From NCBI GenBank assembly GCA_030039005.1, contig JASHQT010000424.1:1-35988 (forward strand): a DNA stretch of 35,988 nt, read 5' to 3'. This DNA comes from Bryobacteraceae bacterium (GTDB taxonomy: Bacteria; Acidobacteriota; Terriglobia; Bryobacterales; Bryobacteraceae). The notes beneath the pieces were generated by a model, which was not told the DNA's origin, did no database searches, and saw only the letters and a list, made by a program, of their open reading frames with translations. Of this stretch, positions 1-8,118 are shown piece after piece. The first letter of the stretch is position 1. Each line of letters starts with the position of its first letter. Position numbers and translations under genes: made by a program.

Positions 1-2952
1 GGCCGCTTGTTCGCCACCACGCGCGACGAGCTGATCGAGTGCGCCGCGCTGGTGCGCTCCATTCGCTCCGGCGAACTCGACCACCTCGAAATTCCCCGCG
101 CGCCGCTCGATATCCTGGCGCAGCAGATCGTTGCCGAGGCAGCCGCGCGCGATTGGCAGGAAGACGAGTTGTACAACCTCGTCCGCGGCACGTATCCGTA
201 TCGCGATCTCGACCGGGAACGTTTCGACGCGATCATTACGATGCTCTGGGACGGCATCGCCACCCAACGCGGGCGCAGCGGCGCGTATCTGCATCGCGAC
301 CAGGTGAATCACCGCGTGCGCGGACGGCGTGGCGCGCGTCTGGCCGCGATCACTTCCGGCGGCGCGATCCCGGATACAGCAAATTATTCGGTGGTTGCCG
401 AGCCGGATGGCAAGCAGGTGGGAACGGTCGACGAGGATTTCGCCGTCGAGAGCCTGGCCGGCGATGTGTTCCTACTCGGTACTAGCTCCTGGCGCATCAA
501 ACGCGTGGAGCCGGGCCGCGTACGTGTGGAGGACGCGCATGGCGCACCGCCCTCGGTACCGTTCTGGAATGGCGAAGCGCCCGGCCGTACCATTGAACTG
601 TCGGAAGCCGTCGGGGGCGTGCGCGAGGAGATCGCGACACACCCTGAGCGTGCGGTTCATTTCCTGATCGATGACTGCGGCCTGGATGAAGCCGGCGCCA
701 AGCAGGCCCTGGCCTACGTGCTCGCGGGCGCGGCCTCGCTCAAGGCCATGCCCACGCAAAAGACCGTGGTCGCTGAGCGATTTTTCGATGAGGGCGGCGG
801 GATGCAATTGGTGATCCACGCGCCGTTCGGATCGCGCATCAATCGGGCGTGGGGACTGGCTTTGCGCAAACGCTTCTGCCGCTCCTTCAATTTCGAATTG
901 CAAGCCGCGGCCACCGACAACGGCATCAATATTTCGCTCACCGAGCAGCACGCCTTTCCGCTCGAGCTGGTGTTCGAATTCCTGAAGCCGCAGACGGTCG
1001 AGCACGTGCTCACGCAAGCTATGCTGGACGCGCCCATGTTCACCGCGCGTTGGCGCTGGAACGCGTCGCGCGCGCTCGCCATCCCACGCTTTCTTGGAGG
1101 CCGTAAGGTCCCACCGCCCATCCAGCGCATGCGCGCCGAGGATCTGCTGGCGTCCGTGTTCCCCGATCAAGTGGCCTGCGCGGAAAACCTGACTGGCGAG
1201 ATCCGCATCCCCGATCATCCATTGGTGGAAGAGACCATCGACAATTGCCTGCACGAAGCCATGGATTTGGACGGCCTGACGCGCATTCTCGAACAGATGG
1301 AATCGGGCGAGATCCGCAAGGTGGCAATCGACAATGCCGAGCCGTCGCCGTTTTCGCACGAGATCCTGAATGCGAACCCGTACGCTTATCTCGACGACGC
1401 GCCGCTCGAAGAGCGCCGTGCGCGCGCCGTGCAGTTGCGCCGGACTTTGCGCAGCGATGCCGTGGGTGGCGCCGGAATCCTGGATCCGGCCGCGATCGCC
1501 ACCGTGGCTGCCGAGTCCTGGCCCGACGTGCGCGATGCCGACGAGTTGCACGATGCGCTGCTAAGCCTGATCACGCTGCCTCCGGTGGATGAATGGCTGG
1601 AGTTTTTTATGCACTTGAGCTCCACGGGCCGCGCCAGCGTGATCGAACGCGCCACCAAGCGATTTTGGATCGCAACGGAGCGCGAGCACTTGGCTAACGA
1701 CGTGCTGGCTACGGTTCGTGGCTGGATGGAGTCACTTGGGCCGAGCACTGCTGGGGCGCTCGCCGGCACGCTCGCGTTTCCGCTGGACGAAATCGAATCG
1801 GCGCTGCTGAAGCTCGAATCTGAAGGCCAGGTCATGCGCGGCCGGTTCTCGCCCAATCTCGGCGAAGGCCAAACCGAGTGGTGCAATCGGCGCGTACTGG
1901 CGCGTATCCATCGCCTGACGCTCGGGCAGCTTCGCCGCGAGATCGAGCCGGTCACCGCCGCACAATTCCAGCAATTTTTGTTTCGCTGGCAACACCTGGT
2001 CCCGGGCAGCCGTCTGCATGGCGTCGATGGTGCGCTGCAAATCGTCAAGCAGTTGCAAGGCTACGAAATCTCGGCCGCGGCGTGGGAAGCCGAGGTGCTC
2101 GCGCGCCGCGTCGCTCAATATGAGCCCGAGTCTCTCGATCAGTTGTGCCTTTCAGGCGAAGTGATGTGGGCGCGCCTTTCGCCGCATCCGGCTTTTGAAT
2201 CCGAAGAGCCGCGCCGGGTCCGGCCCACGCGCAGCGCGCCCATCGCGATCTTTTTACGCGAAAGCGCCGACTGGCTCACAGCGCCCGATACTGACGGCAA
2301 AACTCCGGCCTTCTCGCACGCCGCGCGCGAAGTGCTCGCGCAGATTGAGCAGCGCGGCGCATCGTTCTTTGCCGACCTGGTGCGGTCCACTGGGCGCTTG
2401 GCGAGCGAGGTCGAGGACGGACTCTGGGAACTGGTAGCCGCGGGTCTGGTCACGGCGGACGGTTTTGAAAACCTGCGAGCGCTCGTCGACCCCAAGCGCC
2501 GCCGCGGAGAAGGGCGGGGAAGGCTGGCGCGTCCCCGTCACGCGGCCGGTCGCTGGGCCTTAGTGAGACATGCTGGAACCCCGGTCTCGAGCGATACTCG
2601 CGCCGCCGCGTTCGCCGATCAGTTGCTCGCGCGCTGGGGTGTGCTGTTCCGCGATCTTCTGGCACGCGAAACGCTCGCGCCGCCGTGGCGCGATCTGCTT
2701 CCCGTTCTGCGCCGCAAGGAAGCGCAAGGCGAGATTCGAGGCGGCCGCTTCGTATCGGGATTCAGCGGCGAGCAGTTCGCCCGCCCAGAAGCCCTCGACC
2801 TGCTGCGCGCCGTTCGCCGCTCCGAAACAGACGAGCCTGTGGATGTTTCAAACGCCGATCCTCTGAATCTGGCCGGCATCATTCTCCCCGGCCCGCGCGT
2901 CAGCACGCTCTCGCGCGTCGTCACAGCAATGTCAGTGGATCCACATCAATAA
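1..2952 (+). CDS. Lhr-type DEAD/DEAH helicase, C-terminal part (5' truncated by window edge)
   Basis: The reading frame is open from base 1, so the start and the two RecA-like helicase domains lie outside the window. The roughly 980 residues present match the post-helicase part of large Lhr helicases: the winged-helix and beta-barrel region of the Lhr core (for example the stretch around LVRGTYPYRDL and the later GDVFLLGTSSWRIKRVE), followed by the long Lhr C-terminal region. Lhr proteins are ATP-dependent 3'-5' DNA translocases and helicases linked to DNA repair; full length is usually about 1,400-1,600 residues, which fits one missing N-terminal third. The motor motifs themselves cannot be seen here, so activity cannot be judged. 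The last 32 bases overlap the 3' end of convergent priA. The family call is confident, the exact Lhr subtype less so. Confidence 0.88.
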   Translation, partial: GRLFATTRDELIECAALVRSIRSGELDHLEIPRAPLDILAQQIVAEAAARDWQEDELYNLVRGTYPYRDLDRERFDAIITMLWDGIATQRGRSGAYLHRDQVNHRVRGRRGARLAAITSGGAIPDTANYSVVAEPDGKQVGTVDEDFAVESLAGDVFLLGTSSWRIKRVEPGRVRVEDAHGAPPSVPFWNGEAPGRTIELSEAVGGVREEIATHPERAVHFLIDDCGLDEAGAKQALAYVLAGAASLKAMPTQKTVVAERFFDEGGGMQLVIHAPFGSRINRAWGLALRKRFCRSFNFELQAAATDNGINISLTEQHAFPLELVFEFLKPQTVEHVLTQAMLDAPMFTARWRWNASRALAIPRFLGGRKVPPPIQRMRAEDLLASVFPDQVACAENLTGEIRIPDHPLVEETIDNCLHEAMDLDGLTRILEQMESGEIRKVAIDNAEPSPFSHEILNANPYAYLDDAPLEERRARAVQLRRTLRSDAVGGAGILDPAAIATVAAESWPDVRDADELHDALLSLITLPPVDEWLEFFMHLSSTGRASVIERATKRFWIATEREHLANDVLATVRGWMESLGPSTAGALAGTLAFPLDEIESALLKLESEGQVMRGRFSPNLGEGQTEWCNRRVLARIHRLTLGQLRREIEPVTAAQFQQFLFRWQHLVPGSRLHGVDGALQIVKQLQGYEISAAAWEAEVLARRVAQYEPESLDQLCLSGEVMWARLSPHPAFESEEPRRVRPTRSAPIAIFLRESADWLTAPDTDGKTPAFSHAAREVLAQIEQRGASFFADLVRSTGRLASEVEDGLWELVAAGLVTADGFENLRALVDPKRRRGEGRGRLARPRHAAGRWALVRHAGTPVSSDTRAAAFADQLLARWGVLFRDLLARETLAPPWRDLLPVLRRKEAQGEIRGGRFVSGFSGEQFARPEALDLLRAVRRSETDEPVDVSNADPLNLAGIILPGPRVSTLSRVVTAMSVDPHQ

Positions 2953-5347
2953 CCAACGCCGTGGCCGGCCATTTTTGCTCGCGCACGAAACGTTGCAAAT
3001 CTCGCAGAGTTTGATTGAGTACGCGGCGGTCGGCCGCCTTGAGCAAGAGCTGATAGCGGAATTCGCTTTTGAGCTTCGGCACCGGCGCTTCGGCCGGTCC
3101 CAAAACCTTGATTCCCTCGGGGGCGGGATCAAGCACCCGTCCGAGTTCGGTGCTCATCGCGAGCGCGTTCTCCTGGTCCTGACTGCGCACCAGAACGTTC
3201 GCGAGCGCCGCGAACGGGGGATAGCGCATCAATTTGCGGAACTGGATCTCTTTTTGATAGAAACCCTCGTAATTTTGTTCCGAAGCAAAGCGCACCGCGT
3301 AATGCTCGGGGTTGATGGTCTGGATCAGCACGATGCCCGGCAGATTCCCGCGCCCAGCGCGGCCCGCGGCCTGCGTCAAAAGCTGGAACGTACGCTCGGC
3401 GGCGCGAAAATCGGGCAGCCCCAATCCGACATCCGCCGAGACGATGCCCACCAGCGTGACATTCGGGATGTCGTGGCCTTTGGCGATCATCTGGGTGCCG
3501 ACCAGGATGTCGTAATGCCCTTCGCGAAATCCGTGCAGAATGCTCTCGAAGTGCCGCTTGCCGCTGACGGTATCGCGGTCCATGCGCGCGATGCGGGCTT
3601 GCGGAAAATCGCGGTGCAACTCCTCCTCCACTTTTTCCGATCCGGTTCCGATAAAATTCAAATATTCGCTGCCGCACTTGGGACAAACCGAGGGCACTTT
3701 CTGCGCGTAATTGCAGTAGTGGCAGAGCATGCGGCGGTCGCGCCGATGATAGGTGAGCGTGACCGCGCAATTCACGCATTCCAAGCGCTCGCCGCAGGCC
3801 CGGCAGGCCACGAAACTCGAGAAGCCGCGGCGGTTGAGCAGCAGCATGGTCTGCTCGCCGCGTTTCAGGCGCTCGTCGACGGACTCAATCAGGCGGCGCG
3901 AAAAGGTCGCGAGCTTGCGCGTTTCGAGAAACTCCTGCCGCATGTCGATCACCTCCACATCAGGCAGCGGCCGCTGCTCGATGCGCTCGGGCAGGCGGAT
4001 CAGCGTGTACTTGCCGCGCTCGGCGTTGTAGCGGCTTTCCAGACTCGGCGTGGCCGAGCCCAGCACCACCACCGCACCTGCTTCGCGCGCGCGCACGATG
4101 GCGACGTCGCGGCCGTTGTAGCGCGGCGTTTCTTGCTGTTTGTAGCTGGCGTCATGTTCTTCATCGATCACCACAAGACCGAGATTCTGCACCGGCGCGA
4201 AGACGCCCGAGCGCGTGCCGACCACGACGGTGGCGGCGCCTGCTCGGATGCGACGCCATTGCTCGGCGCGCTCGGCATCGTGGAAAGCGGAGTGGAGAAT
4301 CGCGACGCGATCGCCGAAGCGATGAAAGAACTGGCTCGCGACCGCGGGCGTGAGCGCGATCTCGGGCACCAGCAGCAGCGCGCTTCGGCCGAGCGCGATG
4401 GCCGCGTCGATGGACTTCAGATAGACCTCCGTTTTGCCTGAGCCCGTCACGCCTTCGAGCAGGAACGGCTGGAATTTCCTCTCGTGCAGCGCCGCCTCAA
4501 TCTGCTGGTAGGCTTCCAGTTGATGCGGATTGAGCGTGCGGGGCGCGAGGCTTGCAGCGAAGACGGCGCGCTGCGGTTCGGGTTCCAGCACGATCAGGTT
4601 GCGGCGCGCGAGGGATCGCGCGGCCTGGCTCGCTCCGGCCACGGCGGTCTCCAACTGTTCCAGGTTGTGCGCGCCGGGATGCAATTCCAGGTACGCCAGC
4701 AACTCGCGCTGGCGCTTGGGAAGCCGCATGCCCTCGGGCGCGCGCGCGATGTACGATGCGCGCAGTCTGGCAGCAGAAGCGCGCAGGGGATCGCGCTCGG
4801 CCTCCAGGTCCTCGATCGCGATGAAGCCCTTTTTTTCGAGCGACCGGATGGCATTCATTGCGTGGGGGACCTTCTTTTGCAGGTAGGATTCCGAAAGCGG
4901 GCGGGCTTCGAGCAATCGAAGAAGCTGGAGCATGGGATCTTCGTCTTCCGCCGCCAGGAGCAGTTGGCGCGCGGCGTCGCGCCCGGCGTCGGTAAGGGAG
5001 TAGAGCTTGGTTTTGTGGACTTCGCCTGAGAGCGGCGTCATCGCGCGCAGGACTTCGCCCAGCGGGGCACAGTAGTAATGGGCGATCCAGCGGCCGAGCG
5101 ACAGCAGGTCAGCCGAGAGCACGGGTTCTTCGTCGACCAGGCGCAGGGCTTCCTTGATGGAGCCACCCGGGATCTGGCCGTCCGGCGCATCAGGCCGCAG
5201 CTCGAGTACCATGCCGGTGAGCTTGCGCGGCCCGAAGGGAACCAGAAGCCGGCAACCGGGCTGCACGCGATGCTGCAGGGTTTCGGGCAGCCGGTAGGTG
5301 AACGCCTGATCGAGTGGCACAGGCAGGCTGACGTCGCAATACATCAT
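2921..5347 (-). CDS. priA: Primosomal protein N' (replication restart helicase PriA)
   Basis: The protein has 808 residues, slightly longer than typical PriA (about 730). It has the N-terminal 3'-DNA-binding domain (about 1-100), a winged-helix region, then a superfamily 2 helicase with Walker A GVTGSGKT at 299-306 and DEEH at 395-398. The zinc-binding insertion is intact, with eight cysteines at 515, 518, 524, 527, 542, 545, 555 and 558. Helicase motifs V and VI follow (GTQMIAKGHD, QAAGRAGRG). PriA recognises abandoned replication forks and reloads the replicative helicase; the dnaB gene lies 7 kb away in this window. The start ATG at 5347 is followed at once by a second ATG. The 3' end overlaps the convergent lhr gene by 32 bp. 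All catalytic and metal-binding residues that can be checked are present. Confidence 0.97.
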   Translation of the reverse strand: MMYCDVSLPVPLDQAFTYRLPETLQHRVQPGCRLLVPFGPRKLTGMVLELRPDAPDGQIPGGSIKEALRLVDEEPVLSADLLSLGRWIAHYYCAPLGEVLRAMTPLSGEVHKTKLYSLTDAGRDAARQLLLAAEDEDPMLQLLRLLEARPLSESYLQKKVPHAMNAIRSLEKKGFIAIEDLEAERDPLRASAARLRASYIARAPEGMRLPKRQRELLAYLELHPGAHNLEQLETAVAGASQAARSLARRNLIVLEPEPQRAVFAASLAPRTLNPHQLEAYQQIEAALHERKFQPFLLEGVTGSGKTEVYLKSIDAAIALGRSALLLVPEIALTPAVASQFFHRFGDRVAILHSAFHDAERAEQWRRIRAGAATVVVGTRSGVFAPVQNLGLVVIDEEHDASYKQQETPRYNGRDVAIVRAREAGAVVVLGSATPSLESRYNAERGKYTLIRLPERIEQRPLPDVEVIDMRQEFLETRKLATFSRRLIESVDERLKRGEQTMLLLNRRGFSSFVACRACGERLECVNCAVTLTYHRRDRRMLCHYCNYAQKVPSVCPKCGSEYLNFIGTGSEKVEEELHRDFPQARIARMDRDTVSGKRHFESILHGFREGHYDILVGTQMIAKGHDIPNVTLVGIVSADVGLGLPDFRAAERTFQLLTQAAGRAGRGNLPGIVLIQTINPEHYAVRFASEQNYEGFYQKEIQFRKLMRYPPFAALANVLVRSQDQENALAMSTELGRVLDPAPEGIKVLGPAEAPVPKLKSEFRYQLLLKAADRRVLNQTLRDLQRFVREQKWPATALVIDVDPLTLL

Positions 5348-5550
5348 GAAGATTCTTCAGGAAAGCCGCATTGTAGCGCAGGAGTGAGACTTAAGTACCC
5401 CTTTACAAGCGCCAACAAATCTTGCAGAATTGTTCTTACCTAGTTGAACACCCGTGCGGGACGGTCCCCAAGTAACGGGTTCGTGAGAGTTGGCGTCAAA
5501 AGTGTAGAAGTCTGCGACCTGGTTGTCGATAAGGAGATTAGGTCGTCACC

Positions 5551-6171
5551 ATGGATATTGTTGGAGACCGAAAGTTCGTTGAGATTCCAGGGGAAAAAAC
5601 TCACGAACTGCCCCCGCTCTTAGTTCGCACCACCCCCAACGTACGAAGGCTGGACCGGGTAGTTGGCATGGCCAACGACCTCATCGACGCCGAAGACATG
5701 ATTCCGATGCCGGCTTTCGACATGCCGGTCACGGAATTTGAGGTGGACCGGCGCAAAATGGATCTGGCGATCAACTTGGCGGATCAATACCTGCGCTTCG
5801 TGACGCAATGGCAGTGGGGCGACAGCATCCTGGAATGGATCCGGCAGTGCGAGATCACCTTCGGCGCTCGCCTGGAGCTGCGCAACCTGCTGCGGCCGGA
5901 CGTTTGGCCGCACGCCGGACGGTCGAGCTTCGTGATGCTGCTCGAAGACAAAGCGGTCCCGAGCGAGGGCGTCGAGCTCGAAAAGGCCGTCGGCATGCGG
6001 CTCACCTTTCGGCAACCTCCGCCGATTTCCTGCTTTTCAAACCAATTTCTGTTTTATTTGAATTCCACTGTTGCCAGCACGGCCTTTGAAACCTGGGCGC
6101 ACATGAGCCCTGCTCCATTGTCGTGCCTGCCGCCGGAACGGTTCATCTTCGACGTGATCGATATGTCGTGA
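5551..6171 (+). CDS. Hypothetical protein, 206 aa
   Basis: This family is not recognised. The protein is 206 residues, predicted soluble, with no signal peptide or membrane segment. Residues 60-125 contain a probable helical stretch with several Trp residues (QWQWGDSILEWIRQ), and the C-terminal third is rich in Phe, Pro and Ser. The ATG at 5551 was chosen because an AAGGAG lies about 15 bases upstream, a long spacing, and because codon use becomes coding-like from that point. It stands alone: a 200-bp gap separates it from divergent priA, and rmuC converges on it from the right with a 35-nt hairpin repeat between the two. No function is proposed. Confidence 0.7.
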   Translation: MDIVGDRKFVEIPGEKTHELPPLLVRTTPNVRRLDRVVGMANDLIDAEDMIPMPAFDMPVTEFEVDRRKMDLAINLADQYLRFVTQWQWGDSILEWIRQCEITFGARLELRNLLRPDVWPHAGRSSFVMLLEDKAVPSEGVELEKAVGMRLTFRQPPPISCFSNQFLFYLNSTVASTAFETWAHMSPAPLSCLPPERFIFDVIDMS

Positions 6172-6176
6172 TTTAC

Positions 6177-6211
6177 GCACGCGCCCAGAGGGGACCCGGT
6201 GCGTGCGCCAC
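6177..6211. repeat. Dispersed 35-nt hairpin repeat, copy 1
   Basis: This 35-base unit matches 29192-29226 at 33 of 35 positions. The arms are GCACGCGCC (6177-6185) and GGTGCGTGC (6198-6206), which pair over 9 bp with one G-T wobble around a 12-base loop, followed by the shared tail GCCAC. It starts 5 bases after the stop of the + strand gene and ends one base before the stop codon of convergent rmuC. There is no T-run, so it is not a classical intrinsic terminator. The position suggests a bidirectional 3'-end element or a REP-like repeat. Confidence 0.8.
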
Positions 6212-6212
6212 G

Positions 6213-7388
6213 TTAGAATCCGCTGGCGGCGCGTGGGCGGCGCGGCAATAAATCGATCTGCACCGGCGCTTCCGGTTCCGGCGACTGCGACACCCCCAGT
6301 TCCCGCAATTTTCCGAGCGACGGAATCAGCCGCGCATCCCAGGACCCGACCGACCGGTTGTACGCTTCCACCGTTTTTTCGAGCATCCTGCCAGTGGCGG
6401 CGTAATGCTCGCCGACGCCCTGCAGCCGCTCGTAAAGCTGCGACGCCACCTGGCGAATCTGTTCGGCGTTTTCGGCCAGTTGCTCCTGATTCCAGCCGTA
6501 CGCAATGCCCTTGAGCACGGAGATCAGCGTCACAGGAGTGGCGATGACCACTTTCTTCGCCAGCGCTTCCTCGATCAGCTCCGGCCGGATTTCGAGCGCG
6601 GCGCTGAAGAAATGATCGCCCGGCAGGAAGAGCACCACGAGCTCCGGCGCGGGCTGGAACTGGCTCCAGTATTGTTTGCTCGCAAGCTGCCGGACGTGTT
6701 CGGCCACCTGCTGGCCATGGCGGGTGAGCGCGGCTTTGCGCGACGCGTCGTCCGGCGCGGCCGCGGCGTCAAGATACGCGGTGAGCGGAACCTTCGCGTC
6801 GACCACCAGCGAACGATCGCCCGGCAGGCGCACGATCATGTCCGGGCGAATTCGCGCGCCGTCGCCTTCGTAAGTTTGCTGCTCGGAGAAATCGCAGTTG
6901 TGGACCATGCCGGAGAGCTCGGCCACGCGCCGCAGCGTCACTTCGCCCCAGCGTCCGCGCGCCTGCGGGGAGCGCAGAGCCGTAGAGAGCGAGGCGGTTT
7001 CGCGCGCGAGCGCTTGCACCTGCTCGCCCAGGCTGCCGAAGGCGTTCGCGCGCGCCCGCTCCAGCTCGCGAACTTGCGTTTCCAGGCGGCCGAGCGAATT
7101 CGCGAGCGGCTGGACGACGTTTTCGATGGCGGTTTGTTTGAGCGCGAGGTCACCCGAGATTTCGGCTCTCGTGGTGGCCAGCGTATTGCGCGCGGCGTCG
7201 AGGAACGCGCTTTGATTGGATCGCAAGGCGGCATCGGCGAGCGCCTGAAAATTCTCCTGCAACTTCGCGACGCCCGATTCGGCGAACTGCTTGGCGGCTT
7301 CGAGGCGTGCCATGCGCGCGCGCATCCATAGAGCGGCGATCAAGGCGCCGAAAAGCGATCCAACGAGAAAGCAAAGCCAGGGCATCAC
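6213..7388 (-). CDS. rmuC: DNA recombination protein RmuC family
   Basis: The protein has 391 residues. An N-terminal membrane anchor (about residues 2-21, LCFLVGSLFGALIAALW) is followed by a long coiled coil (about 25-140) and the RmuC domain with a PD-(D/E)XK-like nuclease core: SPQARGRWGEVTLRR, FSEQQTYEGDGARIRPDMIVRLPGD, then LVVDAKVPLTAYLDA. RmuC limits inversions at short inverted repeats and is thought to act as a nuclease. The frame opens with GTG at 7388 directly followed by ATG at 7385; either could be the start and only one residue differs. The gene converges with the unknown gene on its left, and the stop codon abuts the hairpin repeat. The cupin gene starts divergently about 95 bp away. 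Confidence 0.93.
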   Translation of the reverse strand: MMPWLCFLVGSLFGALIAALWMRARMARLEAAKQFAESGVAKLQENFQALADAALRSNQSAFLDAARNTLATTRAEISGDLALKQTAIENVVQPLANSLGRLETQVRELERARANAFGSLGEQVQALARETASLSTALRSPQARGRWGEVTLRRVAELSGMVHNCDFSEQQTYEGDGARIRPDMIVRLPGDRSLVVDAKVPLTAYLDAAAAPDDASRKAALTRHGQQVAEHVRQLASKQYWSQFQPAPELVVLFLPGDHFFSAALEIRPELIEEALAKKVVIATPVTLISVLKGIAYGWNQEQLAENAEQIRQVASQLYERLQGVGEHYAATGRMLEKTVEAYNRSVGSWDARLIPSLGKLRELGVSQSPEPEAPVQIDLLPRRPRAASGF

Positions 7389-7483
7389 GTTTTCCAGGAT
7401 AGATCATTTTTGGCGGGAAATGTTTGCGTCGCTGCCTCGGGGACCGCGGAGTTATAATGCTTTCTATTTGGAAAGGAGTTGCA

Positions 7484-7945
7484 ATGAGTCTCGAAGCCAT
7501 CGTGCTGGCTCCGGGCGCCTCGCGAGAGTTGTCGCTTCGCGGAACTCAGCTTGGCATCCTGCTGACAGGCGATCACTCCAAAGACACTACCGTTTTTGAG
7601 CTCACCGCCAAAGAGGGTTTCACTACGGGAGCTCATGTGCATCAAATTCAGAAAGAGTTCTTCTACGTGCTGGAGGGCGAGTGCGAGTTGCACGCGGGGG
7701 ACCAGGTGGTAAAGGCCAAGCCGGGCTCCTTTGTTTTCGTGCCGCCGGGCGTTCCGCACAATATCATCAACACCAGCGGAAAACCGGCGAAGATGCTGAT
7801 GGGTGTTTCCCCTCCCGGTCACGAACATTATTTCGAGGAACTGGCGAAGCTGCTCGCGCGCGACGGGCCGCCGGACGCAAAGGCCATCGGGGAGCTCAGG
7901 CGAAAGTTTGATACCGAGCAACTTTCTTCGCTGAAGGCTGAATGA
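7484..7945 (+). CDS. Single-domain cupin protein
   Basis: The protein has 153 residues and consists of one small beta-barrel cupin domain. Both metal-binding cupin motifs are complete: HVHQIQKEFFYVLEG fits HxH(x4)E(x6)G, and PGSFVFVPPGVPH supplies the second motif with its His. A bound divalent metal is therefore expected. Such proteins can be dioxygenases, isomerases or small-molecule binding proteins, and the substrate cannot be read from the sequence. The ATG at 7484 was chosen over an upstream in-frame start because a strong AAAGGAG (7472-7478) lies just before it. The stop overlaps the start of a tiny ORF in an ATGA arrangement, so cupin, tiny ORF and amidase probably form one translationally coupled operon. 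Confidence 0.9.
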   Translation: MSLEAIVLAPGASRELSLRGTQLGILLTGDHSKDTTVFELTAKEGFTTGAHVHQIQKEFFYVLEGECELHAGDQVVKAKPGSFVFVPPGVPHNIINTSGKPAKMLMGVSPPGHEHYFEELAKLLARDGPPDAKAIGELRRKFDTEQLSSLKAE

Positions 7946-8118
7946 AGGCGGACATCCCGGCGAACCCAATAGATCGCGCGCAAAATCGCGTGGAGCAGCT
8001 TTTAGAGGCATTGCGCCGGGAGACCGGGCGGCTGGGACCGCTGGACGATTCGGCGCTCGAGTATTCTCCGGCCCAGGCGCCCGAGGCGCCCGAAGGCCGT
8101 CAAGCGAGAGACGAATGA
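7942..8118 (+). CDS. Small ORF (58 aa) coupled to cupin and amidase
   Basis: This 58-codon frame begins MKADIPANPIDRAQNRVEQL and ends APEGRQARDE. Its ATG overlaps the cupin stop (ATGA at 7942-7945), and its own stop overlaps the amidase start (ATGA at 8115-8118). Double ATGA coupling is strong positional evidence that the frame is translated. The middle is a predicted amphipathic helix (VEQLLEALRRETG) followed by an acidic, Pro-rich tail. Small partner subunits of amidase-signature enzymes (GatC, AtzG) have a similar size and sit next to the amidase gene, so a partner or folding role is a reasonable inference, but no sequence homology to GatC or AtzG was demonstrated. Confidence 0.68.
   Translation: MKADIPANPIDRAQNRVEQLLEALRRETGRLGPLDDSALEYSPAQAPEAPEGRQARDE

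Noticed and set aside
2975..4441. Long plus-strand open frame of 488 codons opposite priA
   Set aside because: It lies wholly antisense to a clear priA gene, has a His/Arg/Ala-biased composition typical of shadow frames in GC-rich DNA, and no recognisable domain.
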